Shown: piece by piece, positions 1 to 9,959 of the stretch
Layout of the letters: each line of letters begins with the position of its first letter
Numbering within the stretch: the first letter of the stretch is position 1
NCBI GenBank assembly: GCA_016718655.1
Contig: JADKCV010000031.1
Location: 1 to 64,000 of the forward strand
Direction of reading: 5' to 3'
DNA: 64,000 nucleotides
Source: Flavobacteriales bacterium
GTDB taxonomy: Bacteria; Bacteroidota; Bacteroidia; Flavobacteriales_F; PHOS-HE28
The notes under the pieces: generated by a model
The model's database searches: none
The model's input: the letters and a program-made list of their open reading frames with translations, nothing else
What the model was told of the DNA's origin: nothing
Program-made: the position numbers and the translations under genes

Positions 1-647
1 GGCCTGGCGCTGGAAGACCAGCCGTTGGTCCACCACGTTCGCCACCTCGATGCGCAGGCGGTCCACATCCGTGGCCTCCGCAAAGCCGTTCTCAGCATCA
101 CCTCGCTTTCGCGCAGGCTGCGTTCCAGCACGGGCACCGTCTCGCTCAGCAGCCGTGCACCCTCATCCGCAGCAAGCACCGCGTAGTACGATTTGGCCGC
201 CTGGATGCGGGCCTCCTTCACGTTCTTCTCCAGTTCCTCATCCGCCATGATCCGGCCCTCCTTCGCCGCCTTCAGGCCGATGATGTAGCTGCCATCGAAG
301 ATCAGCTGGTCCAGTCGCACACCACCGTTGGCGCTCCACGGCAATCCGAACTGTGCCTGGATGAACTCGGGGCCTTCACCGAAGAAGTTCGGGATCACCT
401 GCGTGGGCACGTCGATGTAGTTCATCAACCCGGCCGAGGCGCTGACCTGCGGCAGGCCGATGGCGATGACCTCCTTGATGCGCATGCGCGACTTCTCGGC
501 CTCCAGCTCGCTGCTCTGCACCAGGTAGCTCTGCTTCGCGGCCAGCTCCACCGCTTGTTGCAGTGTCAGGCTCACGGGCCCCTGTGCGCGGACCGTCAGG
601 CCCACCAGCAACAGCAGGCCTGTCATGAATAGGGATAGCTTCCTCAT
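1..647 (-). CDS. TolC-family outer membrane efflux channel (partial, frame break)
   Basis: Read on the minus strand this encodes the N-terminal part of a TolC-type outer membrane duct, the exit channel of tripartite exporters. It opens with a signal peptide (about residues 1-22, ending VRAQ) followed by LTLQQAVELAAKQ, the usual start of the first helical repeat of this family. The C-terminal half lies beyond base 1. The frame breaks near base 93: it reads SEVMLR and then unrelated residues, while adding one base gives SEVMLENGFAEATDVDRL, which fits the family. The ATG overlaps the restored stop of the upstream TetR gene (ATGA), so the two are probably translationally coupled. Pump and membrane-fusion genes are expected past the left edge (inference). 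Confidence 0.85.
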   Translation of the reverse strand, partial: MRKLSLFMTGLLLLVGLTVRAQGPVSLTLQQAVELAAKQSYLVQSSELEAEKSRMRIKEVIAIGLPQVSASAGLMNYIDVPTQVIPNFFGEGPEFIQAQFGLPWSANGGVRLDQLIFDGSYIIGLKAAKEGRIMADEELEKNVKEARIQAAKSYYAVLAADEGARLLSETVPVLERSLRESEVMLRTALRRPRMWTACASRWRTWWTNGWSSSAR

Positions 648-1287
648 TTGCGGGTCACCGGTGCGGCCGGTGCGGTGTTTCGTTCCTTCTCAACTTTCTT
701 CATCAGGTACTTCACGCCCTTGTCACTGGCAATGCCGCGGATGTGGTAGCGGAAGGTCTCCCAGATCACGTCCTCAAAGCGGTACTTGTCCGAAGGAAGA
801 AGCTCCCATCAAAGGCCACATCGAAGCGCGAGATGTAGATGCGCGCGATCACGTCGATGTTCAGGTCATCCCGGTACACGCCTTCCTTGATGCCCTTGGC
901 CATGTTCTCGCTCACGCAGCGGTAGATGTCCTCCCGCGAAGTGCTCTGCAGGAGCTGCCACGCCTCGGGGTGGTACTTCTCCAGATCAAAGTGGACGCTG
1001 GGGTGCATGTTCCCGACCTGCGAGGCCACGAAGCGGGTGATCTCGAAGCTCTCGTCGATGGCGCTGTGCCCTTGTTCGCAGATCCCCAGGATGCACTCCC
1101 GGTGCGAATCGGTGATGTGGCGGATGATCCGCTGCACCAGCTCGTTCTTGTCCTTCACATATTGGTAAAGGGTCTTTTTGCTGATGTGCAGGTGCTGGGC
1201 CACATCGTCCATGTTGACGCTGCGGATGCCCAGGCGCATGAACACTTTGGCCGACTGATCGATGATCTGTTGCTCGCGCTCTTCCAT
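644..1287 (-). CDS. TetR/AcrR-family transcriptional regulator (frame break near the C-terminus)
   Basis: Probable repressor of the efflux gene it precedes. The N-terminal helix-turn-helix is clear (about residues 8-50: VNMDDVAQHLHISKKTLYQY), followed by a helical ligand-binding region. As sequenced the frame ends at 766 with a short nonsense tail. Adding one G in the run at 795-796 restores FFPSDKYRFEDVIWE and continues to a stop at 644-646, giving about 214 residues, a normal TetR length. That restored stop overlaps the tolC start by ATGA. A -7 box lies 47 bases upstream. I read the break as sequencing error because the restored tail is in frame, of the right length and correctly coupled to the next gene. 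Confidence 0.85.
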
Positions 1288-1333
1288 GGTCGTTCGTGGG
1301 TCCGCTCTTCCCGTCCTCGGGCCGTTGGGGCCC

Positions 1334-1341
1334 CAAAGGTA
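1334..1341 (-). promoter_or_regulatory. -7 box (TACCTTTG) of the tetR-tolC unit
   Basis: Exact match to the Bacteroidota -7 consensus TAnnTTTG on the minus strand, in the gap between the divergent tetR and asnS genes. Predicted transcription start is about 5-7 bases downstream, leaving a leader of roughly 40 bases. No clear -33 element was recognised. Confidence 0.5.
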
Positions 1342-1501
1342 GTGGGAGGAAACACGATGGAAACATTCCGGTCATCATTTTGTTTCCACCGTTTATCACA
1401 TTTCCGCGCCGACCGTCCCCGGCTGTTGCCTCAACAGGTCTTCCGGCATGGCCTCCGCCTTCGTTCCTTTGCGGTGGAAGTCGCAGTTGGAGGGTGCAAG
1501 A

Positions 1502-2954
<1,453 letters not shown>

Positions 2955-2977
2955 TCCGCTTCGGCGATCTTCGCACA

Positions 2978-3571
2978 GTGTCCACGAGCATCACCCCGCC
3001 CCGCTTCTGGCCTTGGGCCATCGCATTCCTCATCACCCGCGCGGGCGATATCTGGAGCACAAGCATCTGGATGCTCCAGCCGGGAGGGGAACAAGGTGAG
3101 ATGAACCCGCTCTCCAGCGTGCTGGGGTTCACCTTCTGGCCGTTGTTGGCTTCCAACGTGTTGTTGACCGCCGTAATACTCTATGGACATTGGTGGTACT
3201 GCCGCACCTATGCCGTGCGATCGGTCCAGGGAGCCCCGAAGAACCGCTGGCAGTTCCTCTCGCTCGTGCATTACGCTCGCCCCGACCACGAACGCTACCT
3301 GGCCTTTCGGAGTGGACGAGAGCCGAAGCTCTACTATGCGCAACTCGTGCACTGCACGTTACAGGCGGTCGCTGTGGTTAGTGTACTGGTGATCCTCCAC
3401 AACCTTGGCCAGTTCCACAGCTGGGCGATCCAGGATACCATCCGGGAGGTGTTCATTCGACCGATGTATGTGATCTACAGTGTCGGGTTCTTCCTACTCT
3501 GTTTCTTCTACGCACACATGGCAGGCAGGGAGTTCCGGACCTGGCAATACGCTCGCATAGGCCGGAAATGA
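2978..3571 (+). CDS. Small multi-pass membrane protein, DUF5658-like
   Basis: 197 residues with about four hydrophobic segments. The N-terminal stretch TRAGDIWSTSIWMLQPGG followed by EMNPLSS resembles small uncharacterised membrane proteins of the DUF5658 type; no catalytic motif was recognised. GTG was chosen as start because a -7-like box GATCTTCG (2966-2973) ends four bases before it, the same arrangement as at two other GTG-start genes in this window. The gene follows asnS by 23 bases, but the box suggests its own promoter. Function unknown. Confidence 0.7.
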   Translation: MSTSITPPRFWPWAIAFLITRAGDIWSTSIWMLQPGGEQGEMNPLSSVLGFTFWPLLASNVLLTAVILYGHWWYCRTYAVRSVQGAPKNRWQFLSLVHYARPDHERYLAFRSGREPKLYYAQLVHCTLQAVAVVSVLVILHNLGQFHSWAIQDTIREVFIRPMYVIYSVGFFLLCFFYAHMAGREFRTWQYARIGRK

Positions 3572-3638
3572 ACACTTCACCACCTCGACGCGTTCGTCAT
3601 CCACTTCTCACTATTCACGCTACTTGCCCAGCTCACAC

Positions 3639-3986
3639 ATGAAGATCTATCACCTCGGCAATTGCGGCACCTGCCAGCGCATCCTCAGCGAGATCCCGAA
3701 GATCAAGCGTTTCGAACAGCAGGAGATCAAGTCACAACCGATCACTGCGGCACAACTGGATGAGATGAAGAATATGGCTGGTAGTTACGAGGCGCTCTTC
3801 AGCAAGGTCGCCTTGAAATACAGAAGTCTGGGGTTGAACACGATGAAGTTGAGCGAAAAGGACTACCGCAAGTACATCCTTCAGGAATACACGTTCCTGA
3901 AACGACCCGTGATCATCATTGGCGAGCGGATCTTCATCGGTAATGCGCCGAAGAATGTGGCGGCGATGGTGGAGGCGGCGGGGTGA
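3639..3986 (+). CDS. ArsC/Spx-like thioredoxin-fold protein
   Basis: 115 residues with the arsenate reductase-like (ArsC/Spx/MgsR) fold. A CxxC pair sits at residues 9-12 (GNCGTCQR). The middle matches the family in the helix around LKYRSLGLNT, and the C-terminal segment is LKRPVIIIGERIFIGNAPK, where the RP dipeptide is a family hallmark. It may be an oxidoreductase or a stress regulator; the sequence does not decide, and no ars genes are adjacent. ATG 3639 is preferred over an upstream in-frame TTG because the fold starts immediately with MKIYHLGNCG. Confidence 0.85.
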   Translation: MKIYHLGNCGTCQRILSEIPKIKRFEQQEIKSQPITAAQLDEMKNMAGSYEALFSKVALKYRSLGLNTMKLSEKDYRKYILQEYTFLKRPVIIIGERIFIGNAPKNVAAMVEAAG

Positions 3987-4151
3987 TCAGTAAGGTACCA
4001 AGGAGTATCCACTGTGGCATTCATTTCACACTGTGGGGGATGGATCACCCAACCGGTCGTTGATGTGGGCCAAGGAATGCCCGATGAACGGGATCCTTCG
4101 GGATCGGCGCGTTCTGTGTTGGGGTTCGGATGAACCAATACATACCACACC

Positions 4152-4370
4152 ATGAGCGCAACAACGGACAAGCTGAAAGGCAACTGGAACCAGATCAAAG
4201 GCAAACTGAAAGAGAAGTATGCCGACCTCACGGACAACGACCTGTTGTATGTGGAGGGCAAGGAGGACCAACTCATCGGTCGCCTGCAAGAGAAGCTCGG
4301 GCAGAGCAAGGAGCAAGTGAATTCCCTGCTGGAGGGTTTCGGCAAGCGGGAGGAGCCTCGTAAGGCTTGA
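4152..4370 (+). CDS. CsbD-family stress protein
   Basis: 72-residue hydrophilic helical protein beginning MSATTDKLKGNWNQIKGKLK, the diagnostic CsbD start, with KYADLTDNDLLYVEGKEDQL following. Family members are general stress proteins of unknown biochemical role. It stands alone: 165 bases separate it from the ArsC-like gene, and a strong terminator follows it. Confidence 0.9.
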   Translation: MSATTDKLKGNWNQIKGKLKEKYADLTDNDLLYVEGKEDQLIGRLQEKLGQSKEQVNSLLEGFGKREEPRKA

Positions 4371-4390
4371 CCTTTCGCTTAGCGATCAGG

Positions 4391-4420
4391 AAGCCCGGGC
4401 CGTTAGGTCCGGGTTTCTTG
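4391..4420 (+). terminator. Rho-independent terminator after the CsbD gene
   Basis: Eight-pair stem (4391-4398 with 4409-4416, one G-T pair) around a 10-base loop, followed by a pyrimidine-rich tail TTTCTTG. It starts 20 bases after the CsbD stop and also separates that gene from the convergent esterase. Confidence 0.75.
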
Positions 4421-4483
4421 TTGGTTGCGATCTGGCGGATCACACTGGTTCGATGGAATTGCCGCTTCCAACGGTCGAACGCC

Positions 4484-5629
4484 CTACTTCAACAGATCCA
4501 GCACCTCCTCGCGCATGGCCGCGTAGTCCGGATCGTCGCGCTCATGACGCTCCAACAGCTCCAATGCGGTCCGAATGGCCGCCTCACCTGTCGTGGCATC
4601 GGTCGGCAGTACCAGTTCACCGTACCCTGCATGGAACGCGTAGTATTCGGGGTACAACTGCAGTGCTCGTTCCAGGATGGCTTTGACCTGTTCGGTGTGA
4701 CCGCTGTTGCCGAGCCGTGATGCCAGACCATTGATCTCGTCGAGATTCCATGGGATCGATCCACCGAGGAAGCGATGGGAAGCCTCGACCGCTCGCAACA
4801 GATCCTGAGCAGCCGGAGGTGTGTCCAGGATCCGGTACTCATCGTCCACGGGGGCCAGCGAGTCGCGCAACGCATACGGCTTGAACAGGGTCGCCAAGAG
4901 GTCTGGGAACGCTATGATCGGCACGGCGGTGTGTCCGGCCGCGGGATACGCGCGAAACAGGAACCGGCCTTCGGTCCGCTCATGTGATGCGGCCGGCACA
5001 GCAGGGACCAGGGTGGCATGGTGCCCACCGTCCTTGAGGCGCTCAGCACCACCAACGGCGACCAGCACCCGTTGATCCAACCGCTCCACCAGTCGATCCA
5101 CCACCAACGGAACGGACCGCTTCACCTGGTGCAATGGCGATAGGGCGATGACCGCATCGAAGGCATCTGTTGCCCTCAGGTATGCGTAGAGCGCGAAGCT
5201 GGCAGTGAACGAATGACCGACCAATACCGTGATCTCCCCGGGATGGTACGACCGTAACAACGGAGGTAGTTCCTGGGTGAGCATTTCCAGCAAGGGCATA
5301 CCCGGTTGGTCGATGCTGTCCGGCGCACACTCCTGCACCCGGTCCTCATGGGGCACGGTGACCACGATGGCCTGCGGCACCTCATGGGTGTATTGCAGGA
5401 AGCGGATATCGTTCAACAACGGATCGATGAACCAATCGTGCTGGCCATCCAGAAGAATGATGACCGGCATACCCACCTCGGCACTTGCATAGTGGTGGAA
5501 CTCAGGCACGTGGACCACCACCGTTCGCTCCGTACCGAAGGCGGCGGAATGGAAGCGTAAGGTGTCTCCTTCGGCCACACCGATAGTAGGGGTCGCCAAG
5601 ACCACCATCGCCACTAGAATGCTCCGCAT
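4484..5629 (-). CDS. Secreted alpha/beta-hydrolase (esterase D/enterobactin-esterase type) with C-terminal helical region
   Basis: About 381 residues. A signal peptide is visible (ILVAMVVLATPTIGVAEG). The alpha/beta-hydrolase core has a jelly-like first strand pair, DGQHDWF, and the nucleophile elbow GHSFTAS, so Ser is the likely nucleophile; a candidate catalytic His lies in YPAAGHTAVP. After the core, about residues 285-381 contain helical, TPR-like sequence (EQVKAILERALQLYPEYYAFHAGYGEL). This fits the putative esterase family that includes siderophore-ester hydrolases, but no siderophore genes are nearby and the substrate is unknown. Divergent from rpoN; 63 bases separate the start codons. 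Confidence 0.8.
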   Translation of the reverse strand: MRSILVAMVVLATPTIGVAEGDTLRFHSAAFGTERTVVVHVPEFHHYASAEVGMPVIILLDGQHDWFIDPLLNDIRFLQYTHEVPQAIVVTVPHEDRVQECAPDSIDQPGMPLLEMLTQELPPLLRSYHPGEITVLVGHSFTASFALYAYLRATDAFDAVIALSPLHQVKRSVPLVVDRLVERLDQRVLVAVGGAERLKDGGHHATLVPAVPAASHERTEGRFLFRAYPAAGHTAVPIIAFPDLLATLFKPYALRDSLAPVDDEYRILDTPPAAQDLLRAVEASHRFLGGSIPWNLDEINGLASRLGNSGHTEQVKAILERALQLYPEYYAFHAGYGELVLPTDATTGEAAIRTALELLERHERDDPDYAAMREEVLDLLK

Positions 5630-5676
5630 GCAACAAAGATCAACACCTGGGCGATGAGCCTGCGCACGGGCACCCC

Positions 5677-5684
5677 TATTTTTA
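5677..5684 (+). promoter_or_regulatory. Possible -7 box (TATTTTTA) of rpoN
   Basis: TAnnTTT-type box eight bases before the preferred rpoN ATG at 5693. Its position inside the longer reading frame that starts at 5654 argues for the shorter protein. Confidence 0.35.
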
Positions 5685-5692
5685 CCCCCGCG

Positions 5693-7156
5693 ATGCTCAA
5701 ACAAGGCCTTTTCCAGAAACTCCAGCAGAAGCTATCTCCTCAGCAGATCCAATTGATGAAACTGCTGCAGGTGCCCACCGTGGAACTGGAGCAACGCATC
5801 AAGCAGGAGATCGAGGAGAACCCCGCCTTGGAAGAGGGTGACGAAACGCACGACGACGATGTACCCACCGAGGAGCAAGCCATTGCAGAAAGCTCCGAGA
5901 TGGAAGGCAATGAGGAGAACGAGCGCGATGATTTCGACCTGAGCGACTATTTCCAGGACGATGACACGCCGGATTACAAGTTGAGCGTGAAGAACAGCGG
6001 TCCGGACGAGGAGGACCGCGAGATGCCCCTGGCAGGCGGCACCACGTTCCAGGACAGCATGAAGGCACAGCTCGCTTTGCGCGATATCGATGAGCGCACC
6101 GAACTGCTCGCAGAGAACCTGATCGGCAACCTGGATGAAGATGGTTACCTGCGGCGCGAGCTCGACGCCATCGTGAACGACATGGCCTTCACCCAGAACG
6201 TGATGTGCACCAAGGAGGAACTCCAAGGCGCGTTGCACGAACTCCAGTCACTGGACCCTGCCGGAGTCGGTGCACGCGACCTGCGTGAATGCTTGCTCCT
6301 GCAAGTGCGCCGCCGTCCGCACAGCCTGGAACAGCGCGTGGCAGAGGCCATCCTGGACAAGCATTTCGAGGCTTTCAGCAAGAAGCACTACGACCGCATC
6401 CTCGACCGCTTGGAGATCGATGAGGAAGCCTTGAAAGAGGCGATCGATCTGATCGTGCACTTGAACCCCAAGCCGGGCAACACGGTACGTGAGACCGACA
6501 AACCGGTACAGGAGATCATTCCCGATTTCACGGTGATGGCCATCGACGGCCAACTGGAACTTTCGCTCAACAGTCGCAATGCACCGGAGCTCCGCGTCAG
6601 TCGCAACTACCGCGATATGATGCAGGAATATGCGCGTAACAAGAAGGACAAGGACGCCAAGGAGGCCCTCCAGTTCATCAAGCAGAAACTGGACAATGCC
6701 AAGTGGTTCATCGATGCCATCAAGCAGCGGCAGAACACCCTGCTGATGACCATGGAGTGCATCATGGAGTACCAACGCGAGTTCTTCCTCACCGGCGATG
6801 AGACCAAGCTGAAGCCGATGATCCTGAAGGACATCGCTGAGCGCGTCGGATTGGACATCAGCACCATCAGTCGGGTGGCCAGCAGCAAATACGTCCAGAC
6901 CAACTACGGGACCTTCCTGTTGAAGTTCTTCTTCAGCGAAAGCCTGAGCACCGATAGTGGCGAGGAGGTGAGCACACGTGAGGTGAAGAAGATCCTGAAG
7001 GATGCCATCGAGGCAGAGGACAAACACAAGCCCCTCACCGATGATGAGCTGACCGCACTGCTCAAGGAGAAGGGCTACAACATCGCACGCCGCACCGTGG
7101 CCAAGTACCGTGAGCAGCTCAATCTGCCCGTGGCCCGTCTACGCAAGGAACTCTAG
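5693..7156 (+). CDS. rpoN: RNA polymerase sigma-54 factor
   Basis: 487-residue sigma-54, which directs RNA polymerase to -24/-12 promoters and needs AAA+ activators. Region I is the glutamine/leucine-rich activator-interacting segment (LFQKLQQKLSPQQIQLMKLL, residues about 4-24). An acidic linker follows (about 40-120), then the core-binding domain, the helix-turn-helix (DIAERVGLDISTISRVASSKYV) and the RpoN box ARRTVAKYRE near the C-terminus, which contacts the -24 element. The start at 5693 gives the usual N-terminus MLKQ; an upstream ATG at 5654 would add 13 atypical residues. No sigma-54 activator is encoded in this window. The PAP2-like gene follows by 9 bases and is probably cotranscribed. 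Confidence 0.95.
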   Translation: MLKQGLFQKLQQKLSPQQIQLMKLLQVPTVELEQRIKQEIEENPALEEGDETHDDDVPTEEQAIAESSEMEGNEENERDDFDLSDYFQDDDTPDYKLSVKNSGPDEEDREMPLAGGTTFQDSMKAQLALRDIDERTELLAENLIGNLDEDGYLRRELDAIVNDMAFTQNVMCTKEELQGALHELQSLDPAGVGARDLRECLLLQVRRRPHSLEQRVAEAILDKHFEAFSKKHYDRILDRLEIDEEALKEAIDLIVHLNPKPGNTVRETDKPVQEIIPDFTVMAIDGQLELSLNSRNAPELRVSRNYRDMMQEYARNKKDKDAKEALQFIKQKLDNAKWFIDAIKQRQNTLLMTMECIMEYQREFFLTGDETKLKPMILKDIAERVGLDISTISRVASSKYVQTNYGTFLLKFFFSESLSTDSGEEVSTREVKKILKDAIEAEDKHKPLTDDELTALLKEKGYNIARRTVAKYREQLNLPVARLRKEL

Positions 7157-7165
7157 GTCCATCCC

Positions 7166-7777
7166 GTGCGCACCGCGGCCCGCTTCCTATCCGTAGTACT
7201 TCATCCGGTGTTCATGCCCACCTACATCGTGTGGGCCATGCTCACCGTGGACCCCGGACTCGCCTACTTCATCCATCCGGACCGCCGCATGATCCCGTTG
7301 TTCATGCTGGCACTCATGTCCGCCGCGTTCCCCTTGGCCAGTATCCAACTCCTGGTCCGCGCCCGCGTGATCGATTCACTGGAACTCCACCGGCGTGAAG
7401 ACCGCTTCCTCCCCTACGGGATCACGTTCATCTATTACGTCATCTCGTGGTACCTGATGTTCCGCACGCCCCTCCACCCAGCGGTACCGGCCGTGATGGC
7501 GGGTGCCAGCGCAGCCTTGCTCTTCACCCTGATCATCACCCTGCAATGGAAGATCAGCGCACACATGGTGGGCATCGGTGGCATGGTGGGTGCCCTGGCC
7601 GCGATCAACAGTCTCCATGCGCTCGACCTGTTCCCCTTGCTTACTGCGATCATTGTGCTCGCCGGAATGTTGGGCACGGCACGTCTGCTTTCCAGTGATC
7701 ATACCCAAGGCCAGGTGATCGCGGGTGCCGTGCTTGGCGCCGGGGTCACCTATGCGAGCGTGACCATGCTTGTCTGA
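7166..7777 (+). CDS. PAP2-like polytopic membrane protein
   Basis: 203 residues with about six hydrophobic segments. The C-terminal half, KISAHMVGIGGMVGAL and later SSDHTQGQVIAGAVLGAG, resembles the PAP2/phosphatidic-acid-phosphatase-like superfamily in spacing (SxHxxG and xxDHxxxQVxxG), although the full KxxxxxxRP signature is not obvious, so catalytic activity is uncertain. GTG start, 9 bases after rpoN, suggesting an operon. Confidence 0.7.
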   Translation: MRTAARFLSVVLHPVFMPTYIVWAMLTVDPGLAYFIHPDRRMIPLFMLALMSAAFPLASIQLLVRARVIDSLELHRREDRFLPYGITFIYYVISWYLMFRTPLHPAVPAVMAGASAALLFTLIITLQWKISAHMVGIGGMVGALAAINSLHALDLFPLLTAIIVLAGMLGTARLLSSDHTQGQVIAGAVLGAGVTYASVTMLV

Positions 7778-7813
7778 GCACGCGTGGGTATCGTGAAGAT
7801 GATACCTTGTGAC

Positions 7814-9256
7814 ATGCTCCGACGTTCGCTTGAAGCACTGTTCGCCATCCTGCTGGCAACGGGCATCATCCACGCTCAGGCTCCCTACGCGGTGCCCTCG
7901 GACCCCGCTGTAGCCGCCAAACTGGAGCACTGGAAAGACCTCAAGTTCGGCCTGCTGATGCATTGGGGCCCCTATAGCCAATGGGGCGTGGTGGAGAGCT
8001 GGAGCATCTGCCCCGAGGATGAGGACTGGTGCCGCAGGAGGCCCGAGCACGGCGCCACCTACAACGAATATGTGAGGAACTACGAGGCGCTTCAGACCAC
8101 CTTCAACCCCGTGAAGTTCGACCCGGCCAAATGGGCGCGCGCCGCGAAGGAGGCCGGTACGAAGTACATGGTCTTCACCACCAAGCACCACGACGGCTTC
8201 TGCATGTTCGACACGAGGACCACGGACTATCGGATCACTTCACCGAACACGCCGTTCAACGATGATCCACGCGCGAACGTGACCAAGGAGATCTTCGATG
8301 CGTTCCGTGCTGAAGGCCTATGGACCGGCGCCTACTTCAGCAAGCCCGACTGGCATAGCCCCGATTACTGGTGGCCCTACTTTCCAGCCAAGGATCGAAG
8401 TGTGAACTACCTGCCCACCAAACATCCTGAACGTTGGCAGCAGTTCAAGGACCATACGTACACGCAGATCGAAGAGTTGATGAGCGACTACGGCAAGGTC
8501 GACATCCTGTGGTTGGACGGCGGTTGGGTGCGCCCATTCAGCAGCATCGACACCCGCGTGAGCTGGCAGAAGGCCATCACCATCGAGCAGGACATCGACA
8601 TGCCGCGCATCGCTGCGATGGCCCGCAAGAAGCAGCCGGGCTTGCTCGTAGTGGACCGAACGGTGGGCGGTGAGTACGAGAACTACATCACGCCGGAAGG
8701 GCACGTTCCAGAGGAGGATCCCGGCGTGCCGTGGGAGACCTGCATGCCCATGGGCACGAGCTGGAGCTGGGTGCCGAACGAGCAGTACAAGAGCACCGAC
8801 GAGATCATCCGCACACTGGTGAGCGTGGTATCGCGCGGTGGAAGTCTGCTGCTGAACGTTGCGCCCGGACCGGATGGGCAATTGGACTCAACGGCCTATG
8901 TGCGTTTGAAGGAAGTGGGCGAGTGGTTGAAGGTGAACGGGGAGGCGGTGTATGGGACACAGGCCAGTGCCCAACCAGCATTGTCCGGCGTACTTGGGAG
9001 AACGCACACGAGGCGGGTCGGCGAACGTTGGACCACCTACATCTTCCTGGACCCGCGGGTGATCGGATCAGGCACCGTCACTGTGCCGCTCTCCGATTCG
9101 GCCTATGGTGAAAGGGTCTCGTGCCTTGGGTCATTCGGCAAGGTGCGTTACGCTCGGACCCCTGAAGCGCTCACGCTCCGGCTACCCGGCTCGGCCAAGA
9201 AGATCGACGTGCCTCCTCTGGTGGTGAAGGTGACGTACTTGCTGAGCGAGTTCTAG
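7814..9256 (+). CDS. Secreted alpha-L-fucosidase, glycoside hydrolase family 29
   Basis: 480 residues including a signal peptide (ALFAILLATGIIHAQ). Family GH29 retaining alpha-L-fucosidases remove terminal fucose from glycans. Visible hallmarks: HWGPYSQWGVVESWS, the TTKHHDGFCMFD signature with the active-site HH pair, and DILWLDGG, whose second Asp (about residue 235) is the family nucleophile. The length fits a catalytic domain with a C-terminal beta domain and no sorting domain. ATG 7814 was chosen because it begins the signal peptide and follows a box-like TACCTTGT by three bases. A second, distinct GH29 gene lies 700 bases downstream on the opposite strand. Confidence 0.92.
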   Translation: MLRRSLEALFAILLATGIIHAQAPYAVPSDPAVAAKLEHWKDLKFGLLMHWGPYSQWGVVESWSICPEDEDWCRRRPEHGATYNEYVRNYEALQTTFNPVKFDPAKWARAAKEAGTKYMVFTTKHHDGFCMFDTRTTDYRITSPNTPFNDDPRANVTKEIFDAFRAEGLWTGAYFSKPDWHSPDYWWPYFPAKDRSVNYLPTKHPERWQQFKDHTYTQIEELMSDYGKVDILWLDGGWVRPFSSIDTRVSWQKAITIEQDIDMPRIAAMARKKQPGLLVVDRTVGGEYENYITPEGHVPEEDPGVPWETCMPMGTSWSWVPNEQYKSTDEIIRTLVSVVSRGGSLLLNVAPGPDGQLDSTAYVRLKEVGEWLKVNGEAVYGTQASAQPALSGVLGRTHTRRVGERWTTYIFLDPRVIGSGTVTVPLSDSAYGERVSCLGSFGKVRYARTPEALTLRLPGSAKKIDVPPLVVKVTYLLSEF

Positions 9257-9365
9257 CGCCGCATGCTCCAGGCTAAGGATGTGCCTCGGGCGATGACCCT
9301 ATGCTCCCTCAGGGTCTCCGCTTCGGGACCCTGGGGCCCGGCAGGCAAGGGTGCCCGGATACCTC

Positions 9366-9373
9366 TAACTTTG
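9366..9373 (+). promoter_or_regulatory. -7 box (TAACTTTG) of the DUF433/DUF5615 pair
   Basis: Exact TAnnTTTG match 18 bases upstream of the antitoxin ATG. Supports the short 74-residue antitoxin over the longer open frame that begins at 9263. Confidence 0.5.
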
Positions 9374-9391
9374 GTTCAAAGACCGCCAGAC

Positions 9392-9616
9392 ATGACCTAC
9401 CTGATGGACCGTATCACCGTTGACCCCGCCTTGTGCGGAGGTCGTCCGTGCATTCGTGGCATGCGGATCCGGGTGAGCGATGTATTGGATCTTCTTGCAT
9501 CGGGCCTGGACCGGAAGGAACTGCTGGATGAAATGCCGGATCTGGAAGAAGCCGACATTGATGCCTCGCTGAAGTTCGCCAGTTCCCGCCTTGACCATCC
9601 GATCCTCGCCGCGTGA
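9392..9616 (+). CDS. DUF433 antitoxin
   Basis: 74-residue protein with the DUF433 signature: DRITVDPALCGGRPCIRGMRI, then a short winged-helix-like segment VSDVLDLLASGLDRKELLDE and the acidic LEEADIDASLKFA. DUF433 proteins are DNA-binding-like antitoxins usually paired with DUF5615 PIN-like toxins, exactly the next gene here. Its stop overlaps the toxin start (GTGA, four bases), so the pair is translationally coupled and probably autoregulated. Confidence 0.9.
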   Translation: MTYLMDRITVDPALCGGRPCIRGMRIRVSDVLDLLASGLDRKELLDEMPDLEEADIDASLKFASSRLDHPILAA

Positions 9617-9948
9617 AGGTCTGGCTCGACGCGCAGCTATCACCCGTGCTGGCCAACTGGATGAGGTCCACCTTCCAGTTGACCGCTTTTCCGATGCGGG
9701 ATCTTGGTATGCTGAAAGGTTCTGATGAGCACATCTTCATGCGAGCCAAGAAAGAGGCCGATATCGTGATCACGAAGGACAAGGACTTCGTAGCGCTGCT
9801 GGAAAGGCTCGGTCCACCGCCGCAGGTTATCTGGATAACGATGGGCAACACGAGCAATGCCCGAATGAAGAGCGCTCTTCAGATGCGCTTTCCAGAGGCG
9901 TTGGATATGTTCGCGAAAGGCGAATCCTTGGTTGAGATCACTGGGTGA
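9613..9948 (+). CDS. DUF5615 PIN-like toxin
   Basis: 111 residues, starting with GTG inside the antitoxin stop. The PIN-like fold shows the acidic residues expected of the family: VWLDAQLSP at the N-terminus, GSDEHIFMRAKKE in the middle and VITKDKDFVALLE, where the DKDF motif is diagnostic. PIN domains are metal-dependent RNases; the target is unknown. It converges on the second fucosidase gene with 11 bases between stops. Confidence 0.9.
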   Translation: MKVWLDAQLSPVLANWMRSTFQLTAFPMRDLGMLKGSDEHIFMRAKKEADIVITKDKDFVALLERLGPPPQVIWITMGNTSNARMKSALQMRFPEALDMFAKGESLVEITG

Positions 9949-9959
9949 GCGGAGTGGGC

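Noticed and set aside
9295..9316. Possible terminator after the first fucosidase
   Set aside because: A six-pair inverted repeat (GACCCT/AGGGTC) is present but the loop is long and no T run follows.
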